Assembly (NCBI GenBank): GCA_025059875.1
Contig: JANXCT010000001.1
Location: 310,001 to 374,000, forward strand
Length of the DNA: 64,000 nucleotides
Direction: 5' to 3'
Source: Candidatus Kapaibacterium sp.
GTDB taxonomy: Bacteria > Bacteroidota > Ignavibacteria > Kapaibacteriales > HRBIN21
In this document: piece after piece, positions 42,944-51,419 of the stretch
How positions within the stretch are numbered: the first letter of the stretch is position 1
Layout of the letters: each line of letters begins with the position of its first letter
Program-made: the position numbers and the translations under genes
The notes under the pieces: model-generated
Database searches by the model: none
What the model was told of the DNA's origin: nothing
What the model saw: the letters and a program-made list of their open reading frames with translations, nothing else

Positions 42944-43995
42944 GGTGCTAGGGGCTTTCGAGAGGCATTGCGGGTGGCTTCTCCGTCACCACGTTGTGGT
43001 AGCTTGAGAGTAGTTCGGACAGCTTCCTCGAGGCGGGCGTAGAGGGCTGGGTCTTCTTGGAGGAGCTTCCGCAAACCTTCGCGTCCCTGGACGCGTTCCT
43101 CGCCGAAGGAGAACCACGAGCCACTACGGGCAACGATACCGTACTCTACACCGAGGTCTATGAGCTCGTTGAGCCGGGAGATACCTTCGGTGTAGAGGAT
43201 GTCGAACTCGCCTTCTTTGAAGGGAGGTGCCACCTTGTTCTTGACCACCTTGAAGCGGATGCGGCTGCCGACAATCTCCGTGCCCTCCTTGATGACGTCT
43301 TTGCGGCGTAGCTCGATGCGGACCGAGGCGTAGTACTTGAGAGCGTTCCCACCAGTAGTCGTCTCTGGGTTCCCGTAGAGCACGCCGATCTTGCTGCGGA
43401 GCTGGTTTGTGAAGATCACGACGGCATTCGAGCGGCCAATAGCAGCGCTGAGCTTCCGCATTGCCTGTGACATCAAGCGTGCCTGCAGCCCAACTTGGGC
43501 ATCCCCCATCTCCCCTTCAATCTCAACCCGTGGCGTGAGGGCTGCGACAGAGTCAACTACGACGACGTCCACAGCACCACTCCGCACGAGTGTCTCCACG
43601 ATCTCCAGCGCTTGCTCTCCGAACTCTGGCTGGGAGAGCAGTAGGTTGTTGAGGTCTATCCCTAAGCGCTGAGCGTACTGGATGTCTAGCGCATGCTCGG
43701 CATCCACAAAGGCAGCGATGCCGCCCTGCCGTTGGGCTTCTGCGATGATGTGGAGGCATACGGTCGTTTTGCCCGAGGATTCGGGGCCGAAGATTTCCAC
43801 GATGCGTCCGCGGGGGACACCACCAACTCCAATTGCAGCGTCCAAGGTCAGGCTGCCCGTAGAGATGGCTTCCACGGGAACGACCTGGGAGTCGCTTAGG
43901 CGCATGATGGCCCCCTTACCGAACTGCTTCTCGATTTGGTCGATCGCTAACTGCAGGGCCTTCTGCTTCGCTTCTGCCGGTCGGGCCTCGGGCAT
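42931..43995 (-). CDS. recA: Recombinase RecA
   Basis: DNA strand-exchange and SOS coprotease. I set the start at the ATG at 43995 ([20 protein letters not shown]), preceded by GGA, giving 354 residues; a TTG at 44040 is in frame upstream. Conserved motifs: MRLSDS, Walker [32 protein letters not shown] and the L2 loop [20 protein letters not shown]. The C-terminal tail ([20 protein letters not shown]) is polar and basic, whereas many RecA proteins end acidic. Its promoter is not clear; the next divergent gene begins about 155 bp away. Confidence 0.96.
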   Translation of the reverse strand: MPEARPAEAKQKALQLAIDQIEKQFGKGAIMRLSDSQVVPVEAISTGSLTLDAAIGVGGVPRGRIVEIFGPESSGKTTVCLHIIAEAQRQGGIAAFVDAEHALDIQYAQRLGIDLNNLLLSQPEFGEQALEIVETLVRSGAVDVVVVDSVAALTPRVEIEGEMGDAQVGLQARLMSQAMRKLSAAIGRSNAVVIFTNQLRSKIGVLYGNPETTTGGNALKYYASVRIELRRKDVIKEGTEIVGSRIRFKVVKNKVAPPFKEGEFDILYTEGISRLNELIDLGVEYGIVARSGSWFSFGEERVQGREGLRKLLQEDPALYARLEEAVRTTLKLPQRGDGEATRNASRKPLAPQER

Positions 43996-44134
43996 TAGGG
44001 GTCCGTTCTGCTGTTCAACAGCCGTCTTCTCGCACCTCAAGGCGTGGTACTACGGCGAGGATACGCGTGCTCAGAAGACGTTCGCAGAAGGGGTTTCATG
44101 CATACAGCGGTTGTTCCCGACGGGGCCTTTTGGC

Positions 44135-44142
44135 TAAGTTTG
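44135..44142 (+). promoter_or_regulatory. Candidate -7 box of the methyltransferase-OsmC unit
   Basis: TAAGTTTG, exact TAnnTTTG match, only 9 bp before the ATG at 44151. If real, transcription would begin very near the start codon (leaderless mRNA), or the true start is the in-frame ATG at 44166. Confidence 0.4.
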
Positions 44143-44150
44143 CGGGGCAA

Positions 44151-44815
44151 ATGCCAACCGTTGACATGGATGCCAGCGCTGTAAGCTACTGGCCCGAGCG
44201 ATACCGTCGGGGGGAAGATGGGATGGGACTTGGGTAGAGAGACACCGGTACTCCGGGAACTCCTTCGGCAGCGGTCTTTCCCCCTCTTACCGCGGGTGGA
44301 CGGAAAGCAGACTCGTGTCGTCCCAGGATGCGGTTTCGGACACGACATTAACATTATCTTGCTGGCACGCGAGGGGTACGACGCGGTCGGAGCAGACTTC
44401 GCACCTGGACCACTATGGTGGCTGGCGGACCAACTCCAGCAGCAGGGACTGCAAGCAGAGCTCATCTATGAGGACATTTTCCAGCTCCCTGCGGTTTGGG
44501 CCAGGCCTGCTGGCGCAGTGTGGGAGTATACGTGCTACTGTGCGATTGACCCCCAACGGCGCGGGGAGTACTTTGCTGCCATGGCTGGCTTGCTGCATCC
44601 TGGGGGGCGGTTGGTGTGGCTCTTCTTCCCGCTGGACTCCATAGTAGGCGGGGATGGTCTTGCCCTTCGTTGTGAATACGACAGAAGCGGTGGAATTGAT
44701 GCAGCAGCAGGGCTTTCGCCCTGTGGAGGTGGTATATCCCAAGGCTTCGCATCCAGTAAGGGCTGGTGGGGAAGTGTTGCTCATGTTCCAAAGGACTACA
44801 GGGAGCGTGCGATGA
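44151..44815 (+). pseudogene. SAM-dependent methyltransferase (thiopurine-methyltransferase-like), two frameshifts
   Basis: Three reading frames together spell one coherent protein of about 220 residues. Frame 1 gives MPTVDMDASAVSYWPERYRR and then GEDG up to 44219. After one extra G (GGG at 44220-44222) frame 2 continues WDLGRETPVLRELL with the SAM loop VVPGCGFGHDINIILLAREG. After a second extra G (GGGG at 44650-44653) frame 3 gives PFVVNTTEAVELMQQQGFRP and ends at TGA 44815. Each insertion is in a G run. The order and motifs fit the TPMT/UbiE-like small-molecule methyltransferases. Either both shifts are assembly errors, or the gene is broken. Confidence 0.75.
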
Positions 44816-45267
44816 AGGCAGTTTTGGAACTCGTCGATACTGGCATGCGTTTGGAGGGACGCAATGAGCGTGGACAGCGCACGTACTTTGATGCTGACCC
44901 GAGCGTTGGGGGGAGCGACACAGCACCGCGCCCAATGGAGCTCTTCCTCCAAGCGATGATGGCTTGTACGGCCATGGATGTGCTCAGCATCATCCGGAAG
45001 AAGCGGCGGACGGTGACGACCTTCCGAATCAGTGCGGAGGCAGAGCGAGCGCCGGAGCATCCCAAAGTCTTTCGGCGTATCCATCTCCGTTACGAGCTCG
45101 TCAGCCCCGATGCGACGGAGCAAGACTTGCAGCGGGCCGTGGAGCTGTCGCAGAGTACCTACTGCAGTGCCTCCATCATGGTGCGCCGTTCGGGGTGCGA
45201 GATAACGTGGGAGGTTCTCCTGCGTCGCCCAGAGGAAGTAGAGGTGATGCCACAGTCGGCAGAGTAG
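44812..45267 (+). CDS. OsmC/Ohr-family peroxiredoxin-like protein
   Basis: 151 residues from the ATG at 44812, overlapping the methyltransferase stop as ATGA. A longer open frame from 44218 is an artefact of the methyltransferase frameshift, not a fusion. Two cysteines are seen: Cys in FLQAMMACTAMDVLS and Cys near residue 122 in SQSTYCSASIM, the positions of the OsmC/Ohr pair that reduce organic hydroperoxides. FDADPSVGGSDTAPRPMELF is also typical. A role in hydroperoxide removal is likely; many members of the subgroup are uncharacterised. Confidence 0.9.
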   Translation: MKAVLELVDTGMRLEGRNERGQRTYFDADPSVGGSDTAPRPMELFLQAMMACTAMDVLSIIRKKRRTVTTFRISAEAERAPEHPKVFRRIHLRYELVSPDATEQDLQRAVELSQSTYCSASIMVRRSGCEITWEVLLRRPEEVEVMPQSAE

Positions 45268-45272
45268 CCCAC

Positions 45273-46385
45273 ATGGAGACCCGCCGGCTCTTGGAACACT
45301 GGCATGATGAGCGGGAGTCCGCTCTCATCTACGACGCATTGGCTGAAGCAGAGTCCGACACCGAACGACAGGCGCTTTATCGAGAGCTAGCTGAGGTAGA
45401 GCGTCGGCATCAGGCATGGTTTGAGGAGCTCCTTCGGAGCCAAGGCGTGAGTCCGAAGCCGCGCCCGCTCAGCTTACGGACACGCTTCCTCCTGTGGATG
45501 ATTCGCCGAGGCAATGCCCGCTTTGTGGTACACGCGCGTATCAACGAAGAGGCACGCGAGGTTCGGCAGTATCTCCGTGAGCAGCCCCGTCTCTCAGGGC
45601 GGCTTCGAGAGGTGACCTCCCGGGTAGCTCGGGACGAGGCAGAGCACATTGCCGAATTGAACCGACTGCTGGGGAACGGAAGCGAGCCCTGGCATCGGAT
45701 GGAGTCGGGGGGCTTCTTACGCAACGTCGTCTACGGCTTCAACGATGGCCTTACGGCGAACTTCGGACTCGTCATGGGTGTCATCGGGGCAGAGGTTGCT
45801 CCCCACATTGTGCTCTTGTCGGGCATTGCCGGTTTGGTGGCCGACGCACTCTCTATGGGTGCCAGTGGCTACCTGGCAGCGAAGAGTGAGCGGGAGGTCT
45901 ACGAGCACGAAATCCAAACGGAGCGAGAAGAGCTGCAGTTGATGCCAGAGCTGGAGCGAGAGGAGCTAGTGCTGCTCTACCGTGCAAAGGGAATGCCGCC
46001 GGAGCAGGCCCAGCAGGCTGCAGAGCAGGTCATGGCTGATCCAGAGCTTGCTCTCCGCGAAAAGGTACGGGAGGAGCTTGGGATTGGTGAATTCCGGAGC
46101 TCACCGTTGCGAGAAGGGGTCACCACCGGGATAGCAACAGCCTTGGGAGCACTCGTGCCTGTTATCCCGTTCCTGTTTGGGCACAGCACGTTGGTCGTCT
46201 GGATCTCCTTCACCGTGAGCATGCTCATGCACTTCGTCGTTGGGGCAGCTCGGAGCATCTTCACGGGCCGCGGGGCGTTCAGGAGCGGGCTGGATATGTT
46301 CCTGGTTGGGCTTGGAGTTGCAGTCGTCGGTTACGTCGTTGGTGACCTCCTCATGCGCCTGTTCCAGGTCGGTGCTGGTGGGTGA
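45273..46385 (+). CDS. Ferritin-like domain fused to VIT1/CCC1 metal transporter
   Basis: 370 residues from the ATG at 45273. The N-terminal part (about 1-145) is a rubrerythrin/ferritin-like helical domain with metal-ligand motifs EVERRHQAWFEELL and ARDEAEHIAELN. The C-terminal half is a VIT1/CCC1 domain with FNDGLTANFGLVMGVIGA, DALSMGASGYLAAKSEREVY, and further membrane helices ending VGDLLMRLFQ. The same fusion is known in bacterial MbfA-like iron exporters. It probably binds Fe2+ or Mn2+ in the ferritin part and exports it. Its neighbour OsmC also protects against oxidants. Confidence 0.93.
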   Translation: METRRLLEHWHDERESALIYDALAEAESDTERQALYRELAEVERRHQAWFEELLRSQGVSPKPRPLSLRTRFLLWMIRRGNARFVVHARINEEAREVRQYLREQPRLSGRLREVTSRVARDEAEHIAELNRLLGNGSEPWHRMESGGFLRNVVYGFNDGLTANFGLVMGVIGAEVAPHIVLLSGIAGLVADALSMGASGYLAAKSEREVYEHEIQTEREELQLMPELEREELVLLYRAKGMPPEQAQQAAEQVMADPELALREKVREELGIGEFRSSPLREGVTTGIATALGALVPVIPFLFGHSTLVVWISFTVSMLMHFVVGAARSIFTGRGAFRSGLDMFLVGLGVAVVGYVVGDLLMRLFQVGAGG

Positions 46386-48091
46386 GCCATTCGCGAATGC
46401 GTGCTGTAGAGGGGCGCCAAATCCCTGGACGCCGTTGGTTAGTGCAGCTCGTGGGCATTGGACTATCTGCCGGCTTCATACTTGTGTGGGCACGGCTTGC
46501 TATGCTCCATCTCTTCGCCAGCTCCGAGCTGCGGGAGGCACTCCACGGGCAGGCATATGTCTCTGTGCTGTCACTGCCTCAACGCGGGCGCATCGTGGAT
46601 TGCCGAGGCGAGACGATTGCTGAGAGCGTCCAGGGGGTATCGTATGGAGTTGACCCGGCAATGGTGCGGTGTGCGGAATGCCTCTGCCGGCGGGTGCAGG
46701 AAGTGCTGGCCATCCCGGAGGCGGAGTGCTTGGAGCGGATTGCTACGGCAAAGGGGCGCTTCTTCTGGCTGCGCCGTGGTATTTGGGGCAAGGAGACGCT
46801 TGGGCTGGACACACTCTCGGAGCCTGGACTGGTGCGGCTGCGCGAGCGTGTGCGTGTCTATCCGCACGGTGACCTCTTCCTGCCAGCAGTGGGCAGCGTT
46901 GGCGTGGACCAACAAGGGCTGTCGGGGTTGGAGCTCGTCTACGACTCCGTGCTGCGGAAGAACCCAGAGCCAATCGTGATGCGCCGCGATGCTCGGGGAT
47001 ACCTCTCGCCGCAGGTAGAACATGTCCTGGAGTCCGGAAGGCGCCCTCCAACACTACGGACGACGCTGGATGGTGAACTCCAGAGCATCGTGGCTTACGA
47101 ACTATCCGAAGGCGTACGTCGGGTAAAGGCCGCTTCCGGTTTGGCGCTAGCGATAGAGCCGTCCACTGGTGCCGTGCGGGCTATGGTGGTCGTCCCTACG
47201 CCGCCGCGCGGGAGTGCTCATGCGCCGATCGTCAGCGACGTCTACGAGCCTGGGTCTATTCTCAAGCCCCTCATAGCAGCGGCGGCTCTAGAGCAAGGTC
47301 TTCTGCGCCTGTCAGATACCCTCTTCGGGCATCATGGAGTATGGGATGGCGATGGCTATCGAATTGTCGACGAGCACCCGCTGGGATACACAACGTTGCG
47401 AGAAGCACTAGCGTGGTCCAGCAACGTCATCTTCGCCAAAGTAGCCCAGGGCCTGTCCCCTCGACTCCTGTATCGCTACATCCGTGACTTCGGCTGTGGG
47501 CTTCCGACGGGCATCGAACTGCCTGGCGAAGCACCTGGGATTGTCCCAAAGCCGCACCAGTTCCAGCCTTTGACCGCGCTCTTCTGGGGCTTTGGCTACG
47601 GGTTAGCGGTGACCCCACTCCAGCTAGCCTGCGCTTACGCTGCCATTGCCAACGATGGCGTCCTGATGCGCCCGTACTTGGTAGAGGCGGTGCTGGATCC
47701 AGATGGGACGAAGCTCCAGAAGTTCTCCCCACAGCCTGTCCGCAGGGTTTTGACGGTCCCGGTAGCGCAGCAGCTCCGGCAGCTTCTCCGGAGTGTGGTA
47801 GAGGAGGGGACGGGACGGCCTGCCTATCTTGCGGGGATTGCCGTTGCGGGCAAGACAGGGACAGCACAGCAGCTTGTTGGAGGGCAGTATAGCCGCGAAC
47901 ACCATACGGCCTCGTTCGTGGCTCTCTTCCCGGCGGACCGTCCTCGGTTGGTGCTACTGGTGATGCTCCTACGCCCACAAGGGGGCGGCTCTGGGGGACA
48001 TACCGCCGCCCCAGTCGTCCGCCGAATCCTCCAGCGGATGATGGCCCATCCGCGCTTGAGCTGGTACGTTGCGCCTAACGGCACTGCCTAA
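46382..48091 (+). CDS. Class B penicillin-binding protein (FtsI/PBP2-like transpeptidase)
   Basis: 569 residues with an N-terminal membrane anchor (LVQLVGIGLSAGFILVWARL), a dimerisation domain (about 60-230) and the transpeptidase domain. Active-site motifs: SxxK as EPGSILKP (Ser near 292), SxN in AWSSNVIFAK near 345, and KTG in AGKTGTAQQ near 489. The pattern matches FtsI-type PBPs that cross-link septal wall. The start is a GTG overlapping the previous stop (GTGA); an ATG at 46397 is an alternative. It is away from the division cluster, while murE is 38 kb upstream. Confidence 0.92.
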   Translation: MSHSRMRAVEGRQIPGRRWLVQLVGIGLSAGFILVWARLAMLHLFASSELREALHGQAYVSVLSLPQRGRIVDCRGETIAESVQGVSYGVDPAMVRCAECLCRRVQEVLAIPEAECLERIATAKGRFFWLRRGIWGKETLGLDTLSEPGLVRLRERVRVYPHGDLFLPAVGSVGVDQQGLSGLELVYDSVLRKNPEPIVMRRDARGYLSPQVEHVLESGRRPPTLRTTLDGELQSIVAYELSEGVRRVKAASGLALAIEPSTGAVRAMVVVPTPPRGSAHAPIVSDVYEPGSILKPLIAAAALEQGLLRLSDTLFGHHGVWDGDGYRIVDEHPLGYTTLREALAWSSNVIFAKVAQGLSPRLLYRYIRDFGCGLPTGIELPGEAPGIVPKPHQFQPLTALFWGFGYGLAVTPLQLACAYAAIANDGVLMRPYLVEAVLDPDGTKLQKFSPQPVRRVLTVPVAQQLRQLLRSVVEEGTGRPAYLAGIAVAGKTGTAQQLVGGQYSREHHTASFVALFPADRPRLVLLVMLLRPQGGGSGGHTAAPVVRRILQRMMAHPRLSWYVAPNGTA

Positions 48092-48142
48092 AGGTAGCGT
48101 TCGTCATAGCCTGCGTACATCTGTGGTGTCCTCGGCAGAGTG

Positions 48143-48886
48143 ATGGACCAGCCTACATCGGAACGCATAGCCTGGCTCCAAGGTGTACGCTACCTCTTGC
48201 GGCCTAGCCATCTGGTTCCCCTACTCGGAGCTCATGCCGGTAAGGTCTTCGCGATGGCCCTGCTCTGTATGACGGGAGCGTCGGTGGTAGTCAATTGGCT
48301 CTACGCCGAAAACCCGACGCTCCGAGAACAGATGCGTCGTATGGCTGAGCAGCGGCTTGAGGACTACTTCGCCCGGCATCCGGAGATTACTGAGCAGCAG
48401 CGTGCAGAGATCCGCCAGCGCTTGCAGGAGGGATTAGCCTTCTCGCTACCGCGGAGCCTGCTCGGAGGGCTGTTCACGAATGTCATCACACTGTTGTCGC
48501 TTGCAGGGCTCCTGTGGCTACTGCAGCCGCTTGTTGGGGTGCAGTGGAAGAGCTTATCGTTTGCGGTTCTGGTGACGGCTCTGGGATACTGTAGCCTCGT
48601 AGGCGCAGCAGGTGAGGTCATCACCGCGGTCGTCCAGACACTTGGGGGGTCCATTCAGATACAGCCTGGACTTGCCCTGTTCGTTCCATACGAGGCTGAC
48701 CCGACGCTGTTTTCTGTGCTGTCGCGGATGCACGTCGGGGCAATTGCGCAGTTCGGCATGCTGGGGTACCTCTTTGGGCGAGTGGCGGCAATACCTTTGT
48801 GGCATGGGATGGTGTGGAGCTTTGCTGCCTGGGGACTGTGGTTGGGGGCAATCTACGCAACGGCAGTCGTTGTTCTCCGCGGGTAA
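48143..48886 (+). CDS. Yip1-like multi-pass membrane protein
   Basis: 247 residues from the ATG at 48143. There are five or so hydrophobic segments: about 32-52 (VFAMALLCMTGASVVVNWLY), 105-130, 135-160, 195-220 and 225-245. The soluble loop between the first two is charged and contains EQMRRMAEQRLEDYFARHPE. The layout resembles the Yip1-domain proteins of bacteria, which lack a known function. There is no catalytic motif. It precedes the response-regulator gene by 49 bp, which has its own candidate promoter. Confidence 0.65.
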   Translation: MDQPTSERIAWLQGVRYLLRPSHLVPLLGAHAGKVFAMALLCMTGASVVVNWLYAENPTLREQMRRMAEQRLEDYFARHPEITEQQRAEIRQRLQEGLAFSLPRSLLGGLFTNVITLLSLAGLLWLLQPLVGVQWKSLSFAVLVTALGYCSLVGAAGEVITAVVQTLGGSIQIQPGLALFVPYEADPTLFSVLSRMHVGAIAQFGMLGYLFGRVAAIPLWHGMVWSFAAWGLWLGAIYATAVVVLRG

Positions 48887-48896
48887 GTGGAATTGG

Positions 48897-48904
48897 TATT
48901 TTTG
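48897..48904 (+). promoter_or_regulatory. Candidate -7 box of the response-regulator gene
   Basis: TATTTTTG, exact TAnnTTTG match, 31 bp before the GTG at 48936, which also has an AGAGGG ribosome-binding site. Confidence 0.5.
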
Positions 48905-48935
48905 TGCTGCGTAGCTCACAGCAGAGGGTGTAGCG

Positions 48936-49423
48936 GTGGCTGCTCCTTACGTGCTCGTAGTGGACGACAACCGGATTATGGTCAAGCTCCTGCGGCGCTA
49001 CCTTGAGAAGTACGGCTACGAGGTTGGCGAGGCATACAACGGGATGGAGTGTCTGAGGCCGTTGCGCAACGCCTGCCCGATGCAATCGTACTGGATGTGA
49101 TGATGCCGCAGATGGACGGCTATACAACGCTTCAGCGGCTACGGCAGGACCCTGCAACGGCGCTGGTTCCAGTGGTCATTGTGACGGCCCTCACCGATGC
49201 TCCAAACCAGCTTCGGGCGATAGAGGCAGGAGCCCACGACTTTCTCGGCAAGCCCGTTGACGAGCGTCTGCTGGTCGCGAAGGTACGTCTCCTGACGACT
49301 CTTAGCCAGCTGCGGCGGGCATGTCAGCTCCTGTACCATCATGCCCACCAGCATGGGGTCCCCATACCACCAGAGATCCGCGAGCTATGGAGCTCCCTTG
49401 GCTTTACCGAACAACCCTCCTGA
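48936..49423 (+). CDS. Single-domain response regulator, interrupted by a one-base deletion
   Basis: The N-terminal part (GTG at 48936) reads VAAPYVLVVDDNRIMVKLLR and runs to about 49055. The C-terminal part is in another frame from about 49053: EAVAQRLPDAIVLDVMMPQM, DFLGKPVDERLL. Adding one base at about 49053-49055 joins them with the acidic pair DD and the phospho-Asp spaced 43 residues apart, as in CheY. Without it only the C-terminal 124 codons are open. The Lys in GKPVD and the output-free tail suggest a CheY/Spo0F-like regulator without DNA-binding domain. The shift may be a sequencing error or true inactivation. Confidence 0.75.
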
Positions 49424-50007
49424 GCACTCTCTGGTTGGGGATCTCTGGCTGCCAGGCAGTCCGCCAAGTCACAGAGGCACTTGTCGGCATTGAGCACCTC
49501 CAGTTCCGTCTCAACGGCATCACGGATGTCCAGTTGGTAGGGATCTCTCTGGGCCAGAAGCAAAGGGTCAGCGACTTTAGCGCCGTGGAGGCAGCACAGT
49601 TGCTAGCATCCTATCGGGCCGGGAGCTTGCCGGTGGACTTCATACTCCAGGTAGCGGTCCGCAATCCAAACGATGGTACTATGGGGCGCCGTCAGCTCCC
49701 AATTCGGCTGGCGGCAATGGAATGGAGATTGCTGCTGGATGAGGTCCCTACGATACGAGGGACACTGGCACAGCCAGTGGAGATCGCAGGTGGTGCAGAG
49801 ACGTTGTTGCCTCTGCAAATTAGGGTGGACCTAGTAGAGTTCTTCCAGCAGCGGCGGTATGAGGATGTGCTCCGTCTGGCACTGGAGCTTGGCCAGGGGC
49901 AACTGTCTCGAGTTTCACTAGACGTTCAGCCGACGCTCCAGACTCCTCTTGGGGAGATCCGTTATCCGAGGCCAGTCCGAGTGGTAGCGGCAGAGTTCCG
50001 TCCGTAA
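49387..50007 (+). CDS. Predicted lipoprotein with LEA/WHy-like domain
   Basis: 206 residues from the ATG at 49387 (MELPWLYRTTLLSTLWLGIS), with lipobox LGISGC at about residues 17-22. It overlaps the response-regulator 3' end by 37 bp. The mature part has beta strands with paired patterns (IEHLQFRLNGITDVQLVGIS, VDFILQVAVRNPNDGTMGRR), like the late-embryogenesis-abundant type 2/WHy domain. Function unknown. An envelope location is inferred from the lipobox. Confidence 0.65.
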   Translation: MELPWLYRTTLLSTLWLGISGCQAVRQVTEALVGIEHLQFRLNGITDVQLVGISLGQKQRVSDFSAVEAAQLLASYRAGSLPVDFILQVAVRNPNDGTMGRRQLPIRLAAMEWRLLLDEVPTIRGTLAQPVEIAGGAETLLPLQIRVDLVEFFQQRRYEDVLRLALELGQGQLSRVSLDVQPTLQTPLGEIRYPRPVRVVAAEFRP

Positions 50008-50014
50008 CTGCTCC

Positions 50015-51058
50015 ATGGAAGAGCTCTTGTGGCTCGTACTTTGGGGTACTCTGCTGGCGCAGATTGCCTTAAATCTCTGGCGGGGCGTGGTGGAGGAAGA
50101 GCCATGGATGCTCATGGCTGAGCGCTCAGGTGAGGAGGTGCGTCTACACCGAGCTGTGCTGAGCTTTTGGGAGACTGTTGTCGAGGGGGCCTTTCTCTTC
50201 GCCGTCTTCTTCTTGCTACAGCAGTGGGGACTGCCGATGTGGGGGCGGCTCGTGGGGGTAGCGGTGGCGATACTCCTCGTGGGGTGCCTGAGACCGATGG
50301 CCCAGGTGGTAGGGATGTTGTACCCGGAGCCCCTCTTCCGAGCGCTGCGAGGCTTCTTCTGGCTGCTCCATCGAACGGAGGTCCCTTGGCGCTTCTTGCT
50401 GCGTTGGCTTCCTCGACGCCAAGAAGCGGAGCTTGTACGGCAAGAGCTCTCCGCGGTCGTGGAGACAGCCCGCCAAGAGGGGGCCTTGGAGCCGGAAGAG
50501 TACCGGCTGGTGACGAACCTCATGCGCCTTCGGAATATTCGAGTCGCTGATGTCATGACGCCCCGCACGGTGATGGTCTCCTGCCCTGCGGACATCAGCG
50601 TGCGGGATGCTCTCCGTATCCCTGAGCTCCGGAACTACTCGCGAATTCCTGTGTGGGAAGGAGAGCCGGACACGATCATTGGCTATGTGCTGACAAAGGA
50701 GCTCCTCTGGGCCTTCTGGGAAGGCAGAGCGGAGATCCCCGTTCGGCAGCTCGTCCGCGAGGTCCACTTCTTGCCCGAGACCTTGGAGCTAGACCATGCA
50801 CTAGAGGCCTTCTTGGAGAAGCGGCAGCATCTCTTCGTCGTCGTGGATGAATACGGGGGCGTAGAGGGGATTCTGACGCTGGAGGACATCGTGGAGACGC
50901 TGTTGGGGGTGGAAATCGTTGACGAGGCGGACAAGGTTGCTGACCTCCGCGAGCTTGCAAAACTGCTGCGGCAGGAGCGGATTGCGCGTTCTCGAGGTGT
51001 GTCGGCCGGAGGGATTCAGTCAGCGGAGGGGCAGGGCAAGGAGACCATGGAAGCATGA
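50015..51058 (+). CDS. CNNM/CorC-type CBS-domain membrane protein
   Basis: 347 residues. The N-terminal half has three or four hydrophobic segments (WLVLWGTLLAQIALNLW, FLFAVFFLLQQWGLPMW, LVGVAVAILLVGCL) of a DUF21-like membrane domain. Then comes a paired CBS region at about 175-300, with DVMTPRTVMV, NYSRIPVWEG and FVVVDEYGGVEGILTLEDI. The C-terminal CorC/HlyC transporter-associated domain found in many relatives is missing; instead there is a charged tail of about 45 residues. Such proteins are thought to sense or move Mg2+/Co2+, although this truncated form is not proven to. Confidence 0.85.
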   Translation: MEELLWLVLWGTLLAQIALNLWRGVVEEEPWMLMAERSGEEVRLHRAVLSFWETVVEGAFLFAVFFLLQQWGLPMWGRLVGVAVAILLVGCLRPMAQVVGMLYPEPLFRALRGFFWLLHRTEVPWRFLLRWLPRRQEAELVRQELSAVVETARQEGALEPEEYRLVTNLMRLRNIRVADVMTPRTVMVSCPADISVRDALRIPELRNYSRIPVWEGEPDTIIGYVLTKELLWAFWEGRAEIPVRQLVREVHFLPETLELDHALEAFLEKRQHLFVVVDEYGGVEGILTLEDIVETLLGVEIVDEADKVADLRELAKLLRQERIARSRGVSAGGIQSAEGQGKETMEA

Positions 51059-51091
51059 CCACGGCCGGGATGGAATTGGAGGAGGGCGCTG

Positions 51092-51099
51092 TAAGTTTG
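51092..51099 (+). promoter_or_regulatory. Candidate -7 box of the HU gene
   Basis: TAAGTTTG, exact TAnnTTTG match, 30 bp before the ATG at 51129; AAGGAG lies 5 bp before that ATG. It is the cleanest promoter/ribosome-site pair in the window. Confidence 0.6.
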
Positions 51100-51128
51100 C
51101 TCCGCTGTAGCTTGAGCAAAGGAGTGGG

Positions 51129-51410
51129 ATGCGACGTCAGGATGCAGTGCGGTACGTGAGCCAGAAGACGGGAATCCAGCCATCACGGGTGCGCGCCGTG
51201 CTTGAGCACCTTTTGGAGTTCGTCCAGGAACAGGTTGCGCGGGGTGAGCGAGTTGACTTTCGGGGATTTGGGGCGTTCTTCCTGCGACGGCGACGTCCGC
51301 GGATGGCCCGCAATCCACGAACGGGCGAGCCTGTTCCCGTCGGCGAGCGACATGTGCCAGACTTCAAGCCTTCACCGAAGTTCATCCGAAGGGTTCAGCA
51401 GCAAGGTTGA
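51129..51410 (+). CDS. HU/IHF-family DNA-binding protein
   Basis: Nucleoid protein that bends DNA. 93 residues with the HU arrangement: N-terminal dimerisation helices (RRQDAVRYVSQKTGIQPSRV), the beta region VDFRGFGAFFLRRRRPRMAR with the conserved GFG, and the arm RNPRTGEPVPVGERHVPDFK that contacts the minor groove. The C-terminal FKPSPKFIRRV is the family end. It has a strong ribosome-binding site and its own candidate promoter, and a TPR-protein gene starts 9 bp after it. Confidence 0.95.
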   Translation: MRRQDAVRYVSQKTGIQPSRVRAVLEHLLEFVQEQVARGERVDFRGFGAFFLRRRRPRMARNPRTGEPVPVGERHVPDFKPSPKFIRRVQQQG

Positions 51411-51419
51411 GGTGAATCC

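Noticed and set aside
44218-45267. One 349-codon open frame joining a methyltransferase part to OsmC
   Set aside because: The N-terminal part lacks the first 25 residues of its domain and the C-terminal methyltransferase part lies in another frame; OsmC has its own ATG at 44812 overlapping the methyltransferase stop. The join is a frameshift artefact.
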